Below are positions 25,724-33,666 of a stretch of 64,000 nt of DNA, piece after piece. The stretch spans positions 3,162,001 through 3,226,000 of the forward strand of contig NZ_CP109078.1 in the NCBI RefSeq assembly GCF_035917455.1, given 5' to 3'. The notes beneath the pieces are model-generated. The model was not told the DNA's origin, made no database searches, and worked only from the letters and a program-made list of their open reading frames with translations. The DNA is from Micromonospora sp. NBC_01796. Its GTDB lineage: Bacteria; Actinomycetota; Actinomycetes; Mycobacteriales; Micromonosporaceae. The position numbers and the translations under genes are program-made. The first letter of the stretch is position 1, and every line of letters begins with the position of its first letter.

Positions 25724-26302
25724 TCAGCGGCTCTGGAGGGCGTCCAGGGCGACCGCCATGGCGATCACCAGACGGCGGTCGAGCTGCGGGTTCTGGATCT
25801 CGATGACGTACTTGTCGCGCAGGCCCCACTTCTTGACCACCGAGAACGCCGGCTGGTCGCCGATGAGGAAGTCGAAGTGGTACGGCAGCCAGCTCAGCGA
25901 GTCGACGAAACGACGCAGCAGGGCGACCGGGAGGCTGCGCTCCTGTCCACGGGCGGCACCGAGACCGGGCTGCTCGACGATCCAGGTCGACCGGAGCAGC
26001 GACGCCTTGAAGTCCTTGCGGAACAGGCCGATGCCGTTTCCGGCCGCGTCGGTGATGTCGTACGTCGCACCGAGGTCGATCTTCTGCCGGGCCTTGAAGC
26101 CGAGCACCGGCTGCTGCTTGGTGTCGTCGGTGTAGAAGGTGACCTGTTCCTTGAAGGCCATCCGCTTCTGCTGCGCGAACGCCAACAGGGCACCCTCGGC
26201 ACCGTCGGGCGCCACCGCGCGTACCTCGTACTGGTTCACCATCATGCGCAGCCGCTGACGTACGTAGAACTGTTGCTGGCTCTGAATGGAATCGACGGAC
26301 AT
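25724..26302 (-). CDS. LURP-one-related (tubby C-terminal-like) protein
   Basis: A 192-residue beta-rich protein. RQRLRMMVNQYEVRA, QKRMAFKEQVTFYTDDTKQQ, GFKARQKIDLGATYDITDAA and GLFRKDFKASLLRSTWIVEQ are characteristic of the LURP-one/phospholipid-scramblase-like beta-barrel family. The bacterial function is unknown; membrane or lipid binding is suggested by the fold. It lies 41 bases downstream of the acyl-CoA dehydrogenase gene on the same strand and may belong to that operon. The ATG at 26300-26302 is followed by a Gln-rich leader. Confidence 0.8.
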   Translation of the reverse strand: MSVDSIQSQQQFYVRQRLRMMVNQYEVRAVAPDGAEGALLAFAQQKRMAFKEQVTFYTDDTKQQPVLGFKARQKIDLGATYDITDAAGNGIGLFRKDFKASLLRSTWIVEQPGLGAARGQERSLPVALLRRFVDSLSWLPYHFDFLIGDQPAFSVVKKWGLRDKYVIEIQNPQLDRRLVIAMAVALDALQSR

Positions 26303-26343
26303 AGTGCTTGCCTCGTTCTGACGAGAGGGAATGTGGAGGCGCG

Positions 26344-27558
26344 TCAGCGGATCGTGGATCCGGAGATGGCCCGGGCGATGACCATACGCTGGATCTCTGA
26401 CGTTCCCTCGAAAATTGTGTATATCTTTGCGTCCCGATACCACCGTTCTACCGGATGATCCCGGAGGAATCCGGCGCCGCCGAGGATCTGTACGGCTTTC
26501 TCGGTGACCGATACGGCCACCTCGCCGGCCTTGAGTTTGGCCATCGAGCCCTCGCCGGCCAGGAACGGGCGGTTGTTGCGCCCCATCCAGGCGGCCCGCC
26601 AGACGAGCAGTCGGGCGGCGTCGATCTCCATCCGCATGTCGGCCAGGGCGAACGCCACCGCCTGGTGCTCGACGATCGGGCGGCCGAACTGGACCCGTTC
26701 CTTGGCGTAGTCGAGCGCGTACTCGTACGCGGCGCGGGCGACGCCGAGGGCCTGTGCGCCGACGGTGGGGCGGGACAGCTCGAAGGTGCGCATGGCGGCC
26801 TGTCCGGTCGACCGCTGTCCGGTACGGGCCCGGTCGAGGCGTTCGAGCAGCCGTTCCCTGCCCCCGAGCAGGCAACTCCCGGGTACGCGTACGTCATCGA
26901 GGAAGACGTCGGCGGTGTGCGAGGCGCGCAGTCCGAGCTTGCGGAGTTTCCTGGTCGCGTGCAGTCCCGCCGTCCCCGGCGGTACGACAAACGCGGCCTG
27001 CCCACGGGAGCCGAGCGTCGGGTCCACGGAGGCGGTGACGACGCGCACCCCGGCGATCCCACCGTTGGTCGCGTACGCCTTCTGCCCGTTGAGCACCCAC
27101 TCGTCGGTGGCCTCGTCATACCGGGCCCGGGTACGGATGGCGCTGACGTCGGATCCGGCCTCCGGTTCCGTGCTGCAGAAGGCGGCGACCGCCGGCTCGT
27201 CGACGGTGCCGTAACACTGCGGGACCCATTCGACGAGTTGTTCCGGGGTGCCGGTGCCGTAGATGGCGGCGACGGCGAGGGAGGTTCCGAAGATGCCGAG
27301 CCCGATGCCGGCGTCACCCCAGAAGAGTTCCTCGCTGGCGATCGGCAGGCTCAGCCCGGTCGGGTCGGACCAGCAGTTGGCGACGAACTCGTAGCCGTAC
27401 AGTCCGATTTTTGCCGCTTCCTGGATGACCGGCCACGGGGTTTCCTCGCGGCTGTCCCATTCTTCGGCGGCCGGGCGCACGACCTCTTCGGCGAAGCCGT
27501 GCACCCAGTCACGCAGATCGCGCTGCTCCTCGTTCAGGTCGAGCGAGAACTCGGTCAC
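26344..27558 (-). CDS. Acyl-CoA dehydrogenase
   Basis: A 404-residue FAD enzyme that oxidises acyl-CoA to trans-2-enoyl-CoA. Family motifs: FCSTEPEAGSDVSAIRTRA (FAD/substrate loop), LNGQKAYATNGGIAGVRVV, GVARAAYEYALDYAKERVQF, ILGGAGFLRDHPVERWYRDA and IYTIFEGTSEIQRMVIA, whose Glu is the expected catalytic base. Length and motif order are normal. It starts with GTG at 27558, 58 bases after the SCP2 gene; the ribosome site is weak. Together with SCP2, MaoC hydratase, FabG-like reductase and thiolase it fits a beta-oxidation-type pathway; the chain length or sterol nature of the substrate is unknown. Confidence 0.95.
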   Translation of the reverse strand: MTEFSLDLNEEQRDLRDWVHGFAEEVVRPAAEEWDSREETPWPVIQEAAKIGLYGYEFVANCWSDPTGLSLPIASEELFWGDAGIGLGIFGTSLAVAAIYGTGTPEQLVEWVPQCYGTVDEPAVAAFCSTEPEAGSDVSAIRTRARYDEATDEWVLNGQKAYATNGGIAGVRVVTASVDPTLGSRGQAAFVVPPGTAGLHATRKLRKLGLRASHTADVFLDDVRVPGSCLLGGRERLLERLDRARTGQRSTGQAAMRTFELSRPTVGAQALGVARAAYEYALDYAKERVQFGRPIVEHQAVAFALADMRMEIDAARLLVWRAAWMGRNNRPFLAGEGSMAKLKAGEVAVSVTEKAVQILGGAGFLRDHPVERWYRDAKIYTIFEGTSEIQRMVIARAISGSTIR

Positions 27559-27616
27559 GCGGTTGCCGCCCGGCCGCGTACGGTCACGCCGGTCAGCCCT
27601 CGGGCGGTCATGCCGG

Positions 27617-28069
27617 TCAGCCCTTGGGGATGTCGAAGAGGTTGGCGATGTTGGAGGCCAGGGCGAGGTCGCCCTTTGCCTTCAGCTTGCCGGTCATGAA
27701 CATCATGACCGGGTTGGCGCCGCCGGAGACGACCTTGAGGAACTCCACCGGGCCGAGGGTGAGGGCGAGCTTCGGGTCGCGCACCGGGGTGCCGGTGACC
27801 GTGCAGGTGCCGTTGTCGATGACAACCTCGTAGGTGTCGACGCCACCGTCGGGGCGGCCGGAGATGTTCCAGTGGATGACCGTGTTGGTCGAGCCGGCGC
27901 GGTCGGCCCGGAACAGCGACGGCATCCGCTCGAAGATCTGGTCGAGGATGGGGCCCCGGCTGTCGCCCTTCATCACCGTGGCGATCTGCGCGTCCGGAGT
28001 GGTCTTGACCAGCTTGGCGAACTGCTTCGGATCCAGGGAGGAGAAGCTGGCCGGGTCGAAGTCACTCAT
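27617..28069 (-). CDS. SCP2 sterol-carrier-domain protein
   Basis: A 150-residue soluble protein. It contains GDSRGPILDQIFERMPSLFR, VIHWNISGRPDGGVDTYEVV and TLGPVEFLKVVSGGANPVMM plus FMTGKLKAKGDLALASNIAN. The last stretch (GKLKxxGD) is the classic C-terminal signature of SCP2 lipid-carrier domains. It probably binds fatty-acyl or sterol-like ligands for the adjacent acyl-CoA dehydrogenase. The ATG at 28067-28069 follows GGAAGG. It is divergent from the TetR gene across the two operator-like sites at 28098-28129. Confidence 0.9.
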   Translation of the reverse strand: MSDFDPASFSSLDPKQFAKLVKTTPDAQIATVMKGDSRGPILDQIFERMPSLFRADRAGSTNTVIHWNISGRPDGGVDTYEVVIDNGTCTVTGTPVRDPKLALTLGPVEFLKVVSGGANPVMMFMTGKLKAKGDLALASNIANLFDIPKG

Positions 28070-28097
28070 TGGGGTGCACCTTCCGAGAGAAATTGAA

Positions 28098-28129
28098 GTT
28101 ACTCTGGCGTAACCTTACGGGCGAGTAGG
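28098..28129. promoter_or_regulatory. Two abutting TetR-type operator candidates
   Basis: Site A is GTTACTCTGGCGTAAC (28098-28113, perfect 5-bp arms). Site B is CTTACGGGCGAGTAGG (28114-28129). Site B matches 13 of 16 bases of CCTACTGGTGAGTAGG at 31328-31343, in front of the FabG-like and thiolase genes. The sites lie between SCP2 and tetR and end one base before the first possible tetR start, where a TetR autorepressor would bind. Confidence 0.55.
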
Positions 28130-28142
28130 TATGCTCGCAAGG

Positions 28143-28790
28143 ATGTCGAGCTACCCCACCTTCAAGCGGCTGCCCCGCGCTGTCCGGGAACAGCAGATGC
28201 TCGACGCTGCCGTGAAAGTGTTCTCCCGTCGTGGGTATCACAGCGCGAGCATGGACGACATCGCCGAGGATGCGGGCATCTCGAAACCCATGGTCTACGC
28301 GTACCTCGGAACCAAAGAGAGCCTTTTCACCGCATGCCTGCACCGCGAGGGCACCCGCATGATGGAGGCGATCGTCGGCGCCGTCGCGGCTGAACTTCCC
28401 CCGGACGAACAACTCTGGCGGGGCCTGCGAGCCTTCTTCGGATTCGTCGGTGCGCACCGGGACGGCTGGGCGGTGCTCTACCGGCAGGCTCGCAGCGAGC
28501 AGGTGTTCGCCGGCGAGCTGGCCACCATGCGCACCCAGGTGGTCGAGGTGGTCGCCGCGCTGTTGCGTCGCAACCTGCCCGTCCCGGAGCCCGGAGCCCG
28601 CCAGGTCACCGACACCGACCTGGAGGTGATGGCGTACGCGCTGGTCGGTGCCGCCGAGTCGCTCGCCGACTGGCTCACCGACCACCCCGCCGAGGACCCC
28701 GAACGGCTGGCCACCCGACTGATGAACGCCACCTGGCTCGGCGCCGGCCAACTCCGCCTCGGTCAACTCTGGCGCCCACCCGCCTCCTGA
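28143..28790 (+). CDS. TetR-family regulator, probably of the lipid/CoA cluster
   Basis: A 215-residue protein. The N-terminal TetR helix-turn-helix REQQMLDAAVKVFSRRGYHS, ASMDDIAEDAGISKPMVYAY and LGTKESLFTACL (residues ~14-58) precede a ligand-binding helical domain. It lies between the SCP2/acyl-CoA dehydrogenase operon and, convergently, the MaoC/FabG operon. Related palindromes occur at its own promoter and at the FabG/thiolase divergent promoter, so control of all three units by an acyl-CoA-type ligand is a reasonable inference. An in-frame ATG at 28131 is an alternative start. Confidence 0.85.
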   Translation: MSSYPTFKRLPRAVREQQMLDAAVKVFSRRGYHSASMDDIAEDAGISKPMVYAYLGTKESLFTACLHREGTRMMEAIVGAVAAELPPDEQLWRGLRAFFGFVGAHRDGWAVLYRQARSEQVFAGELATMRTQVVEVVAALLRRNLPVPEPGARQVTDTDLEVMAYALVGAAESLADWLTDHPAEDPERLATRLMNATWLGAGQLRLGQLWRPPAS

Positions 28791-28803
28791 CCGCGCGCGG
28801 TTT

Positions 28804-29922
28804 CTAGGCGTCGACCGGGCGCAGGGAGCCGAGCAGGTGCGGGGCGCCGGAATCCGGATCGTGCAGGGAGAAGTCCCAGGCCGGAGTGGCGCTGAAGTTG
28901 ACCGTGCCGGGCAGCCTGATCGGCACCTTGAACGCCACCTCGACGGTGTACGCCTCCGGCAGCCGACCCTCCAGTGCGGCCAGGCACCGGGCCTTGCTCC
29001 ACATCCCGTGCGCGATCGGGCGCGGGTAACCGAGCAGGCGGGCGCCGATCCGGGAGGTGTGGATCGGGTTACGGTCACCGGAGGCGCGGGCGTAGGCCGT
29101 ACCCACGTGAGGATTGACCCGCCACTGGCCGGTGGGGGCCGGCGGCGCCGGGCGGTCACCCGGCTCGCGCCGCTCACCCGCCGTCGGGGTCGGCTCCTTG
29201 CGGAGGTACGTCGACACGTCGTGCCAGACCGGCTCCCCGTTCACCGACGCCGTGGCGAGTACGTCGAACTGCCGCCCACGGGCATGCGGACGCGCGTCGG
29301 CGGTACGCACTGCCAGGTCGAGCGTCTCGCCCGCGTCGATCGGCCGGAGCAGACTGATCCGGTTCGCCACGTGCACGAGCCCGAGCAGCGGGAACGGGAA
29401 GTCCGGCGCGGTCATTAGTCGCATCGCCAGTGGAAACGCCAGGACGTGCGGGTACGTCGCCGGCAGCGTGTCGGTGAGCCGGAACCCGCACACCCTGTCG
29501 TACGCGGCCAGGTGCTCCCGGTCCACGCTCACGCCCTGCAACAGCAGTTCCGTACGCGGCAACGGCGCCTCGACCTCGCTACGGGTGGCCGCCGCCGGCC
29601 GCCGCCGACGCGGAAGGAGCGCGGTGACCGCCCGCCGGTAGAGCGCACCGACAGCCGGCGCCCTGCTCAACTCGACCCGCTCGTCCCGCTCCGGAGCGGC
29701 AACGGGGACCGTCTCGTCCGCGTCGCTGATCCGGACCGTCTCGCTCGTATCGCTGATCCGGACCGTTTCGTCCGCGTCGCGGGTCGTGAGTTGGACCGTT
29801 TCGTCCGCGTCGTGGGTGGGGAGCTGGACTGTCCGGTCGGGGTCCATGCTGGTGATCCGGACGGTTTCGTCCGGGTCCGGGTCCGGAGGTGGGGTGGCGG
29901 GGGCGTCCGGGTTGGACATCAT
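28804..29922 (-). CDS. MaoC-like (hot-dog) enoyl-CoA hydratase with N-terminal DETV repeats
   Basis: A 372-residue double hot-dog protein. The hydratase-2 signature YARASGDRNPIHTS followed by PIAHGMWSKARCLA (Asp and His catalytic) is in the C-terminal half, and the first hot-dog is a degenerate MaoC-like domain. An unusual Asp/Thr-rich N-terminal tail (~residues 15-78) has six copies of a (D/S)-(E/R)-T-V-x-x motif: DETVRI, DRTVQL, DETVQL, DETVRI, SETVRI, DETVPV. The start overlaps the stop of the FabG-like gene (ATGA at 29919-29922), so the pair is coupled. It would hydrate enoyl-CoA made by the acyl-CoA dehydrogenase. Confidence 0.88.
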   Translation of the reverse strand: MMSNPDAPATPPPDPDPDETVRITSMDPDRTVQLPTHDADETVQLTTRDADETVRISDTSETVRISDADETVPVAAPERDERVELSRAPAVGALYRRAVTALLPRRRRPAAATRSEVEAPLPRTELLLQGVSVDREHLAAYDRVCGFRLTDTLPATYPHVLAFPLAMRLMTAPDFPFPLLGLVHVANRISLLRPIDAGETLDLAVRTADARPHARGRQFDVLATASVNGEPVWHDVSTYLRKEPTPTAGERREPGDRPAPPAPTGQWRVNPHVGTAYARASGDRNPIHTSRIGARLLGYPRPIAHGMWSKARCLAALEGRLPEAYTVEVAFKVPIRLPGTVNFSATPAWDFSLHDPDSGAPHLLGSLRPVDA

Positions 29923-31319
29923 GCTCCCAGCAGGCTCTGGCCGCAGACGCGGACGATGTTGCCGGTGACTCCGGCGGAGGTCGGCGCGGCGAACCAGGCG
30001 ATCGTCTCGGCCACGTCGACCGGGAGTCCGCCCTGCGCCATGCTGTTCAGCCGTCGACCGGCCTCGCGCAGGCCGATCGGCATCCTGGCCGTCATCCGGG
30101 TCTCGATGAAACCCGGCGCGACCGCGTTGATGGTGATGCCCCGTTCGGCGAGGACCGGCGTCATCGAGTGCACCAGCCCGATCACCCCCGCCTTGGCGGT
30201 GGCGTAGTTGGTCTGGCCCCGGTTGCCGGCGATGCCGGCGATCGAGGAGACGCTGATGATCCGACCGCCGACCGGGATCAGGTCCCGGTAGAGCAGCAGG
30301 TCGTTGATCCGCTCCTGGTTGGAGAGGTTCACCGCGAGCACCGAGTCCCAACCGCTGGCGTCCATCCGGGCGATGGTCCGGTCCCGGGTGATGCCGGCGT
30401 TGTGCACCACGATGTCGACCCGACCGTGCCGGTCACCGAGCTGGTCGGCGAGCCGGGCCGGCGCGTCGGACGCGGTCAGATCAAGTTGTACGGCACTGCC
30501 CCGGATGTCGTTCGCCACGTCCGCGAGCAAATCCCCGACCGCCGGTACGTCCAACGCGACCACGTGTGCGCCGTCCCGTGCGAGCACCTGGGCGACGGCG
30601 GTACCGATCCCACGGGCGGCACCGGTGACCAGCGCGACCTTGCCGGCGAGGGGCCGGTCCCAGTCGATCCGTTCCCGGTCGCCCTCGTCCCCGGTGCCCG
30701 GATCGGTCACCCGGATGACCTGCCCGGAGACGTACGCGGACCGGCCGGAGAGCAGGAAGCGCAGCGTCGACTCGATCTCGTACCCGGCGGTCCGGTCGAC
30801 GTAGACGAGTTGGGCGGTGATGCCCCGACCGAACTCCTTGCCGATGCTGCGGGTCAGTCCTTCGAGGGCACGCTGGGCGGTGGCTTCCCGTGGGGCGGCG
30901 CACGACTCCGGCGGGGTGCCGAGCACGATCACCCGACCGCTCGGCAGCACCGACCGTGCGTACGCGTGGAAGAAGTCGTAGAGCGGGCGGAGTCCGGCCG
31001 AGTCGGTGATGCCGGTGGCGTCGTACACCAGTGCCGCGTGCCGGATGCCTCCCGTCGATGCGGGGTCGGCCGACGTGCGGTCGGGTGCTGTCGTCTCGGT
31101 TGACGGCGGGTCGGTGAGTTCGACGCCGGCCGAGGTGAGCAGCTTGGTGACGGGTTCGCGTAGCCGTCCGCCGGGAGCGGCGTCGAACAGAACGGGACCG
31201 GGTACGAGAGGATCGCCCGGCCGGTACCGGCGCAGTCTGGGCGGATCGGGCAGGCCGAGTCGCTTGACGAGGGCGCGGCCGGCGCCTGAGTTCGCGAAGC
31301 TCGCGTACCTGTCACTCAT
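29919..31319 (-). CDS. High-molecular-weight FabG-type 3-oxoacyl reductase (FabG4-like)
   Basis: A 466-residue SDR enzyme with two Rossmann-like halves. The N-terminal half (~1-215) is a degenerate, probably structural domain. The C-terminal half has the NAD(P) motif TGAARGIG, the HNAG motif, and the catalytic SSIAGIAGNRGQTNYATAKAG set (Ser, Tyr, Lys). This two-domain layout matches FabG4-type reductases of actinobacteria, which prefer CoA substrates and NADH. It probably catalyses the 3-hydroxyacyl-CoA/3-oxoacyl-CoA step between the MaoC hydratase and the thiolase encoded beside it. It is divergent from the thiolase gene over a TetR-like operator. Confidence 0.9.
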   Translation of the reverse strand: MSDRYASFANSGAGRALVKRLGLPDPPRLRRYRPGDPLVPGPVLFDAAPGGRLREPVTKLLTSAGVELTDPPSTETTAPDRTSADPASTGGIRHAALVYDATGITDSAGLRPLYDFFHAYARSVLPSGRVIVLGTPPESCAAPREATAQRALEGLTRSIGKEFGRGITAQLVYVDRTAGYEIESTLRFLLSGRSAYVSGQVIRVTDPGTGDEGDRERIDWDRPLAGKVALVTGAARGIGTAVAQVLARDGAHVVALDVPAVGDLLADVANDIRGSAVQLDLTASDAPARLADQLGDRHGRVDIVVHNAGITRDRTIARMDASGWDSVLAVNLSNQERINDLLLYRDLIPVGGRIISVSSIAGIAGNRGQTNYATAKAGVIGLVHSMTPVLAERGITINAVAPGFIETRMTARMPIGLREAGRRLNSMAQGGLPVDVAETIAWFAAPTSAGVTGNIVRVCGQSLLGA

Positions 31320-31327
31320 AGGCGTAG

Positions 31328-31343
31328 CCTACTGGTGAGTAGG
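31328..31343. promoter_or_regulatory. TetR-type operator candidate between FabG-like and thiolase genes
   Basis: CCTACTGGTGAGTAGG has perfect 6-bp arms around GGTG and lies 9-24 bases upstream of the FabG-like start and 34-49 bases upstream of the thiolase start. It resembles sites A and B at the tetR promoter. The divergent genes could be repressed together. Confidence 0.6.
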
Positions 31344-31376
31344 TTTGGTGCAAGCCCTGAACGAGGAGACGGGAAC

Positions 31377-32699
31377 GTGGAGACCGTACGTCGCGTCGCG
31401 GTGCTCGGGGGCAATCGCATCCCGTTCGCCCGTTCCAACGGCCGCTATGCCGATGCATCCAACCAGGACATGCTCACCGCCGCGCTCAACGGACTGGTGG
31501 CCCGGTTCGGGCTGGCCGGGGAGCAGATCGGCGAGGTCGTCGCCGGGGCGGTGCTGAAGCACTCCCGGGACTTCAACCTCACCCGCGAGGTGGTGCTCGG
31601 CTCCCGGCTCGACCCGCGCACCCCCGCGTACGACATCCAGCAGGCGTGCGGCACCGGGCTGGAGGCGACCATCCTGGTCGGGAACAAGATCGCCCTCGGG
31701 CAGATCGAGGTCGGCATCGCCGGTGGAGTGGACACCACCTCCGACGCGCCGCTCGCGGTCAACGAGGAGTTCCGCCGTACCCTGCTCAAGCTCAACTCCG
31801 CCCGTACGCCGCTCGCCCGGTTGCGTGCGGCGGCCCGGCTCCGCCCCCATCAGCCGTTCCTGCCCGAGACGCCGCGCAACGCCGAACCGCGTACGGGACT
31901 GTCGATGGGGGAGCACGCCGCGATCACCGCCCTGCGTTGGGGCATCGGCCGGCAGGCCCAGGACGCGCTGGCGCTCGCCTCGCACCGGCGACTCGCCGCC
32001 GCGTACGAGCGCGGCTTCTTCGACGACCTGGTGACTCCTTACCTCGGGCTGACCCGCGACCAGAACCTGCGGCCGGACACCTCGATCGAGAAGCTCGGGG
32101 CGCTGCCACCGGTCTTCGGCACCCGTGGGCCGGGTCGGGCGGGCGCAACGATGACGGCCGGCAACTCGTCCCCGCTCACCGACGGCGCGTCGACCGTCCT
32201 GCTCGCCTCCGAGGAGTGGGCCGCCGCGCACCACCTGCCGGTCCTGGCGTACCTGACGTTCTCCGAGGTCGCGGCGGTGGACTTCGTACACGGTGACGAG
32301 GGACTGCTGATGGCCCCCGCGTACGCGGTGCCCCGGATGCTGGCCCGAGCCGGGCTGAGCCTGACCGACTTCGACTACTACGAGATCCACGAGGCGTTCG
32401 CGTCGCAGGTGCTGGCCACCCTCGCCGCCTGGGAGTCGGCCGACTTCTGCAAGGACCGGCTCGGGCTCGACGGTCCACTGGGGACGATCGACCGTACGAA
32501 GCTGAACGTCAACGGCTCCTCGCTCGCCGCCGGGCACCCGTTCGCCGCCACCGGTGGCCGGATCGTCGCCACCCTGGCCAAGCTCCTGCACTCCGACGCC
32601 CGCGACCCCGCCGGAGGCTCTGCTGCCCGCCCCCGCCGAGGCCTCATCTCCATCTGCGCCTCCGGCGGCCAAGGCGTAGTAGCCATCCTCGAACGCTGA
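31377..32699 (+). CDS. Acetyl-CoA C-acyltransferase (thiolase, FadI-like)
   Basis: A 440-residue thiolase. The nucleophile Cys91 lies in DIQQACGTGLEATILVGNKI. The other active-site parts are YEIHEAFASQVLATLAAWES, NVNGSSLAAGHPFAATGGRI (His387) and the second cysteine in SICASGGQGVVAILER at the C-terminus. It would cleave 3-oxoacyl-CoA to acetyl-CoA and a shortened acyl-CoA. I chose the GTG at 31377 (VETVRRVAVLGGNRIPF), which fits the thiolase N-terminus and has GAGGAG upstream; an in-frame extension to 31335 would overlap the operator. It is transcribed away from the FabG-like gene and terminated by the palindrome at 32722. Confidence 0.95.
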   Translation: METVRRVAVLGGNRIPFARSNGRYADASNQDMLTAALNGLVARFGLAGEQIGEVVAGAVLKHSRDFNLTREVVLGSRLDPRTPAYDIQQACGTGLEATILVGNKIALGQIEVGIAGGVDTTSDAPLAVNEEFRRTLLKLNSARTPLARLRAAARLRPHQPFLPETPRNAEPRTGLSMGEHAAITALRWGIGRQAQDALALASHRRLAAAYERGFFDDLVTPYLGLTRDQNLRPDTSIEKLGALPPVFGTRGPGRAGATMTAGNSSPLTDGASTVLLASEEWAAAHHLPVLAYLTFSEVAAVDFVHGDEGLLMAPAYAVPRMLARAGLSLTDFDYYEIHEAFASQVLATLAAWESADFCKDRLGLDGPLGTIDRTKLNVNGSSLAAGHPFAATGGRIVATLAKLLHSDARDPAGGSAARPRRGLISICASGGQGVVAILER

Positions 32700-32721
32700 C
32701 CCGCCCTGCCGCTGCCCGGTT

Positions 32722-32788
32722 CATGATCATTGCGCTCTGAGCTGTTGTGAGAGGCCCTCGGAGAACAGCTGAGAGCGCAATGATCATG
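32722..32788. repeat. Second type of long palindrome (one copy)
   Basis: A 17-bp perfect stem CATGATCATTGCGCTCT (32722-32738 with 32772-32788) plus an inner 7-bp stem (AGCTGTT with AACAGCT). It begins with ATGATCA like the five-copy family but otherwise differs. It lies between the convergent thiolase and Cys-motif genes and may act as a terminator. Confidence 0.75.
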
Positions 32789-32800
32789 GCCCGGCGCGAG

Positions 32801-33343
32801 TCATCTGCGGGACCAGCCGAGGAAGCGGTCGTAGAGCTGGTCCGGGGGTAGGTGCGGGAGGTCGGTGGAGGCTTCGGTGAGGCAGCCGGCCAGGTAGAAG
32901 TGGAGCAGGAGTCGGTCGTCGGCGTACTTGGCGAGCAGTCGGGCGCGGCGGGTGGGGCAGGGCCAGTCCTCGCCGCAGTTTGCACAGGTCCACGCCGGTT
33001 TGATCGCGGTGTGGATGATCGGCGGCAGGTTGAGCGGGCCGTTTCTCCGGGCCGGTTGTTGGGTGATGGTGCGTCGGATCCAGCGGCGCTGGGTCAGTGG
33101 CCCCGGCCGGACGTGGATCGTGTTGAGCCGGACGAGCACCCGGCGCTGACGGAGTCGTACCCGATCGGTTTTCCGTAGTTCGACGCCGCGGAGGTTGAGC
33201 CAGACGCCATCGGTGTGCCGCTCCCGGTGCCCGACCTCGATGACTTCGAGGAACAGTTTGCCGAGGCCGTAGCAGTAGTGCCCCTGGTCAGCCTCGATGA
33301 TGTCGCCGATCCGGACCATGGGCAGTCGACGGTTGTTGTTCAT
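32801..33343 (-). CDS. Hypothetical protein with C-terminal CxxC...C motif
   Basis: A 180-residue protein. The N-terminal beta-rich part (VRIGDIIEADQGHYCYGLGK, LFLEVIEVGHRERHTDGVW) may bind a ligand or nucleic acid. The C-terminal CANCGEDWPCPTRRARLLAK (C-x2-C-x5-C) resembles a small zinc knuckle that I have seen in actinobacterial proteins encoded beside XRE/DUF397 loci. The ATG overlaps the stop of the upstream small gene (ATGA at 33340-33343). No function can be named. Confidence 0.65.
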   Translation of the reverse strand: MNNNRRLPMVRIGDIIEADQGHYCYGLGKLFLEVIEVGHRERHTDGVWLNLRGVELRKTDRVRLRQRRVLVRLNTIHVRPGPLTQRRWIRRTITQQPARRNGPLNLPPIIHTAIKPAWTCANCGEDWPCPTRRARLLAKYADDRLLLHFYLAGCLTEASTDLPHLPPDQLYDRFLGWSRR

Positions 33344-33666
33344 GACGCAGCCTGGGCGGTTGGCGGGTCGAGACGGAGTCGCCAGGCGAAGGTCAGCAGC
33401 GGCGCGGTTTGCCGGTGCGGGGTGAGCCAGTTCCGCCAGCCGCTGCCGCGCTTGCGTCTGGGCGGGTTGGGTGGGACCACCGGTCGGCCAAGCTCGACCA
33501 GGCGGTTGGCTGCGGCGTTTGCTGATGGGCACGGTCCGGGGGTCAGGCAGACCACGCAGAGGCCGGTCTCCTTGACGGGTACGTGAGCAGCGAGGATTTC
33601 CCGAGCGGCTTCGGCATCCGCTTCGTCCCGCCGCCAGAGCTGACTTCTCGATCGGTAAACGGTCAT
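33340..33666 (-). CDS. Small CxxC-motif protein (second XRE/DUF397 locus)
   Basis: A 108-residue protein. It contains TGLCVVCLTPGPCPSANAAA (C-x2-C-x5-C, residues ~37-46) and a basic, Pro-rich C-terminus (PNPPRRKRGSGWRNWLTPHR). It is the first gene of a two-gene operon with the 180-residue protein and is divergent from the XRE/DUF5753 gene at 34144. The ATG at 33664-33666 follows GGAAGGG. It parallels the Cys-motif gene at 23706 in both motif and position; a direct functional link is inferred only from this repeated layout. Confidence 0.65.
   Translation of the reverse strand: MTVYRSRSQLWRRDEADAEAAREILAAHVPVKETGLCVVCLTPGPCPSANAAANRLVELGRPVVPPNPPRRKRGSGWRNWLTPHRQTAPLLTFAWRLRLDPPTAQAAS

Noticed and set aside
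24203-26458. Plus-strand 751-codon frame spanning the serine hydrolase and LURP-one genes
   Set aside because: It crosses a strong terminator and two well-supported minus-strand genes; composition is typical of a shadow frame.
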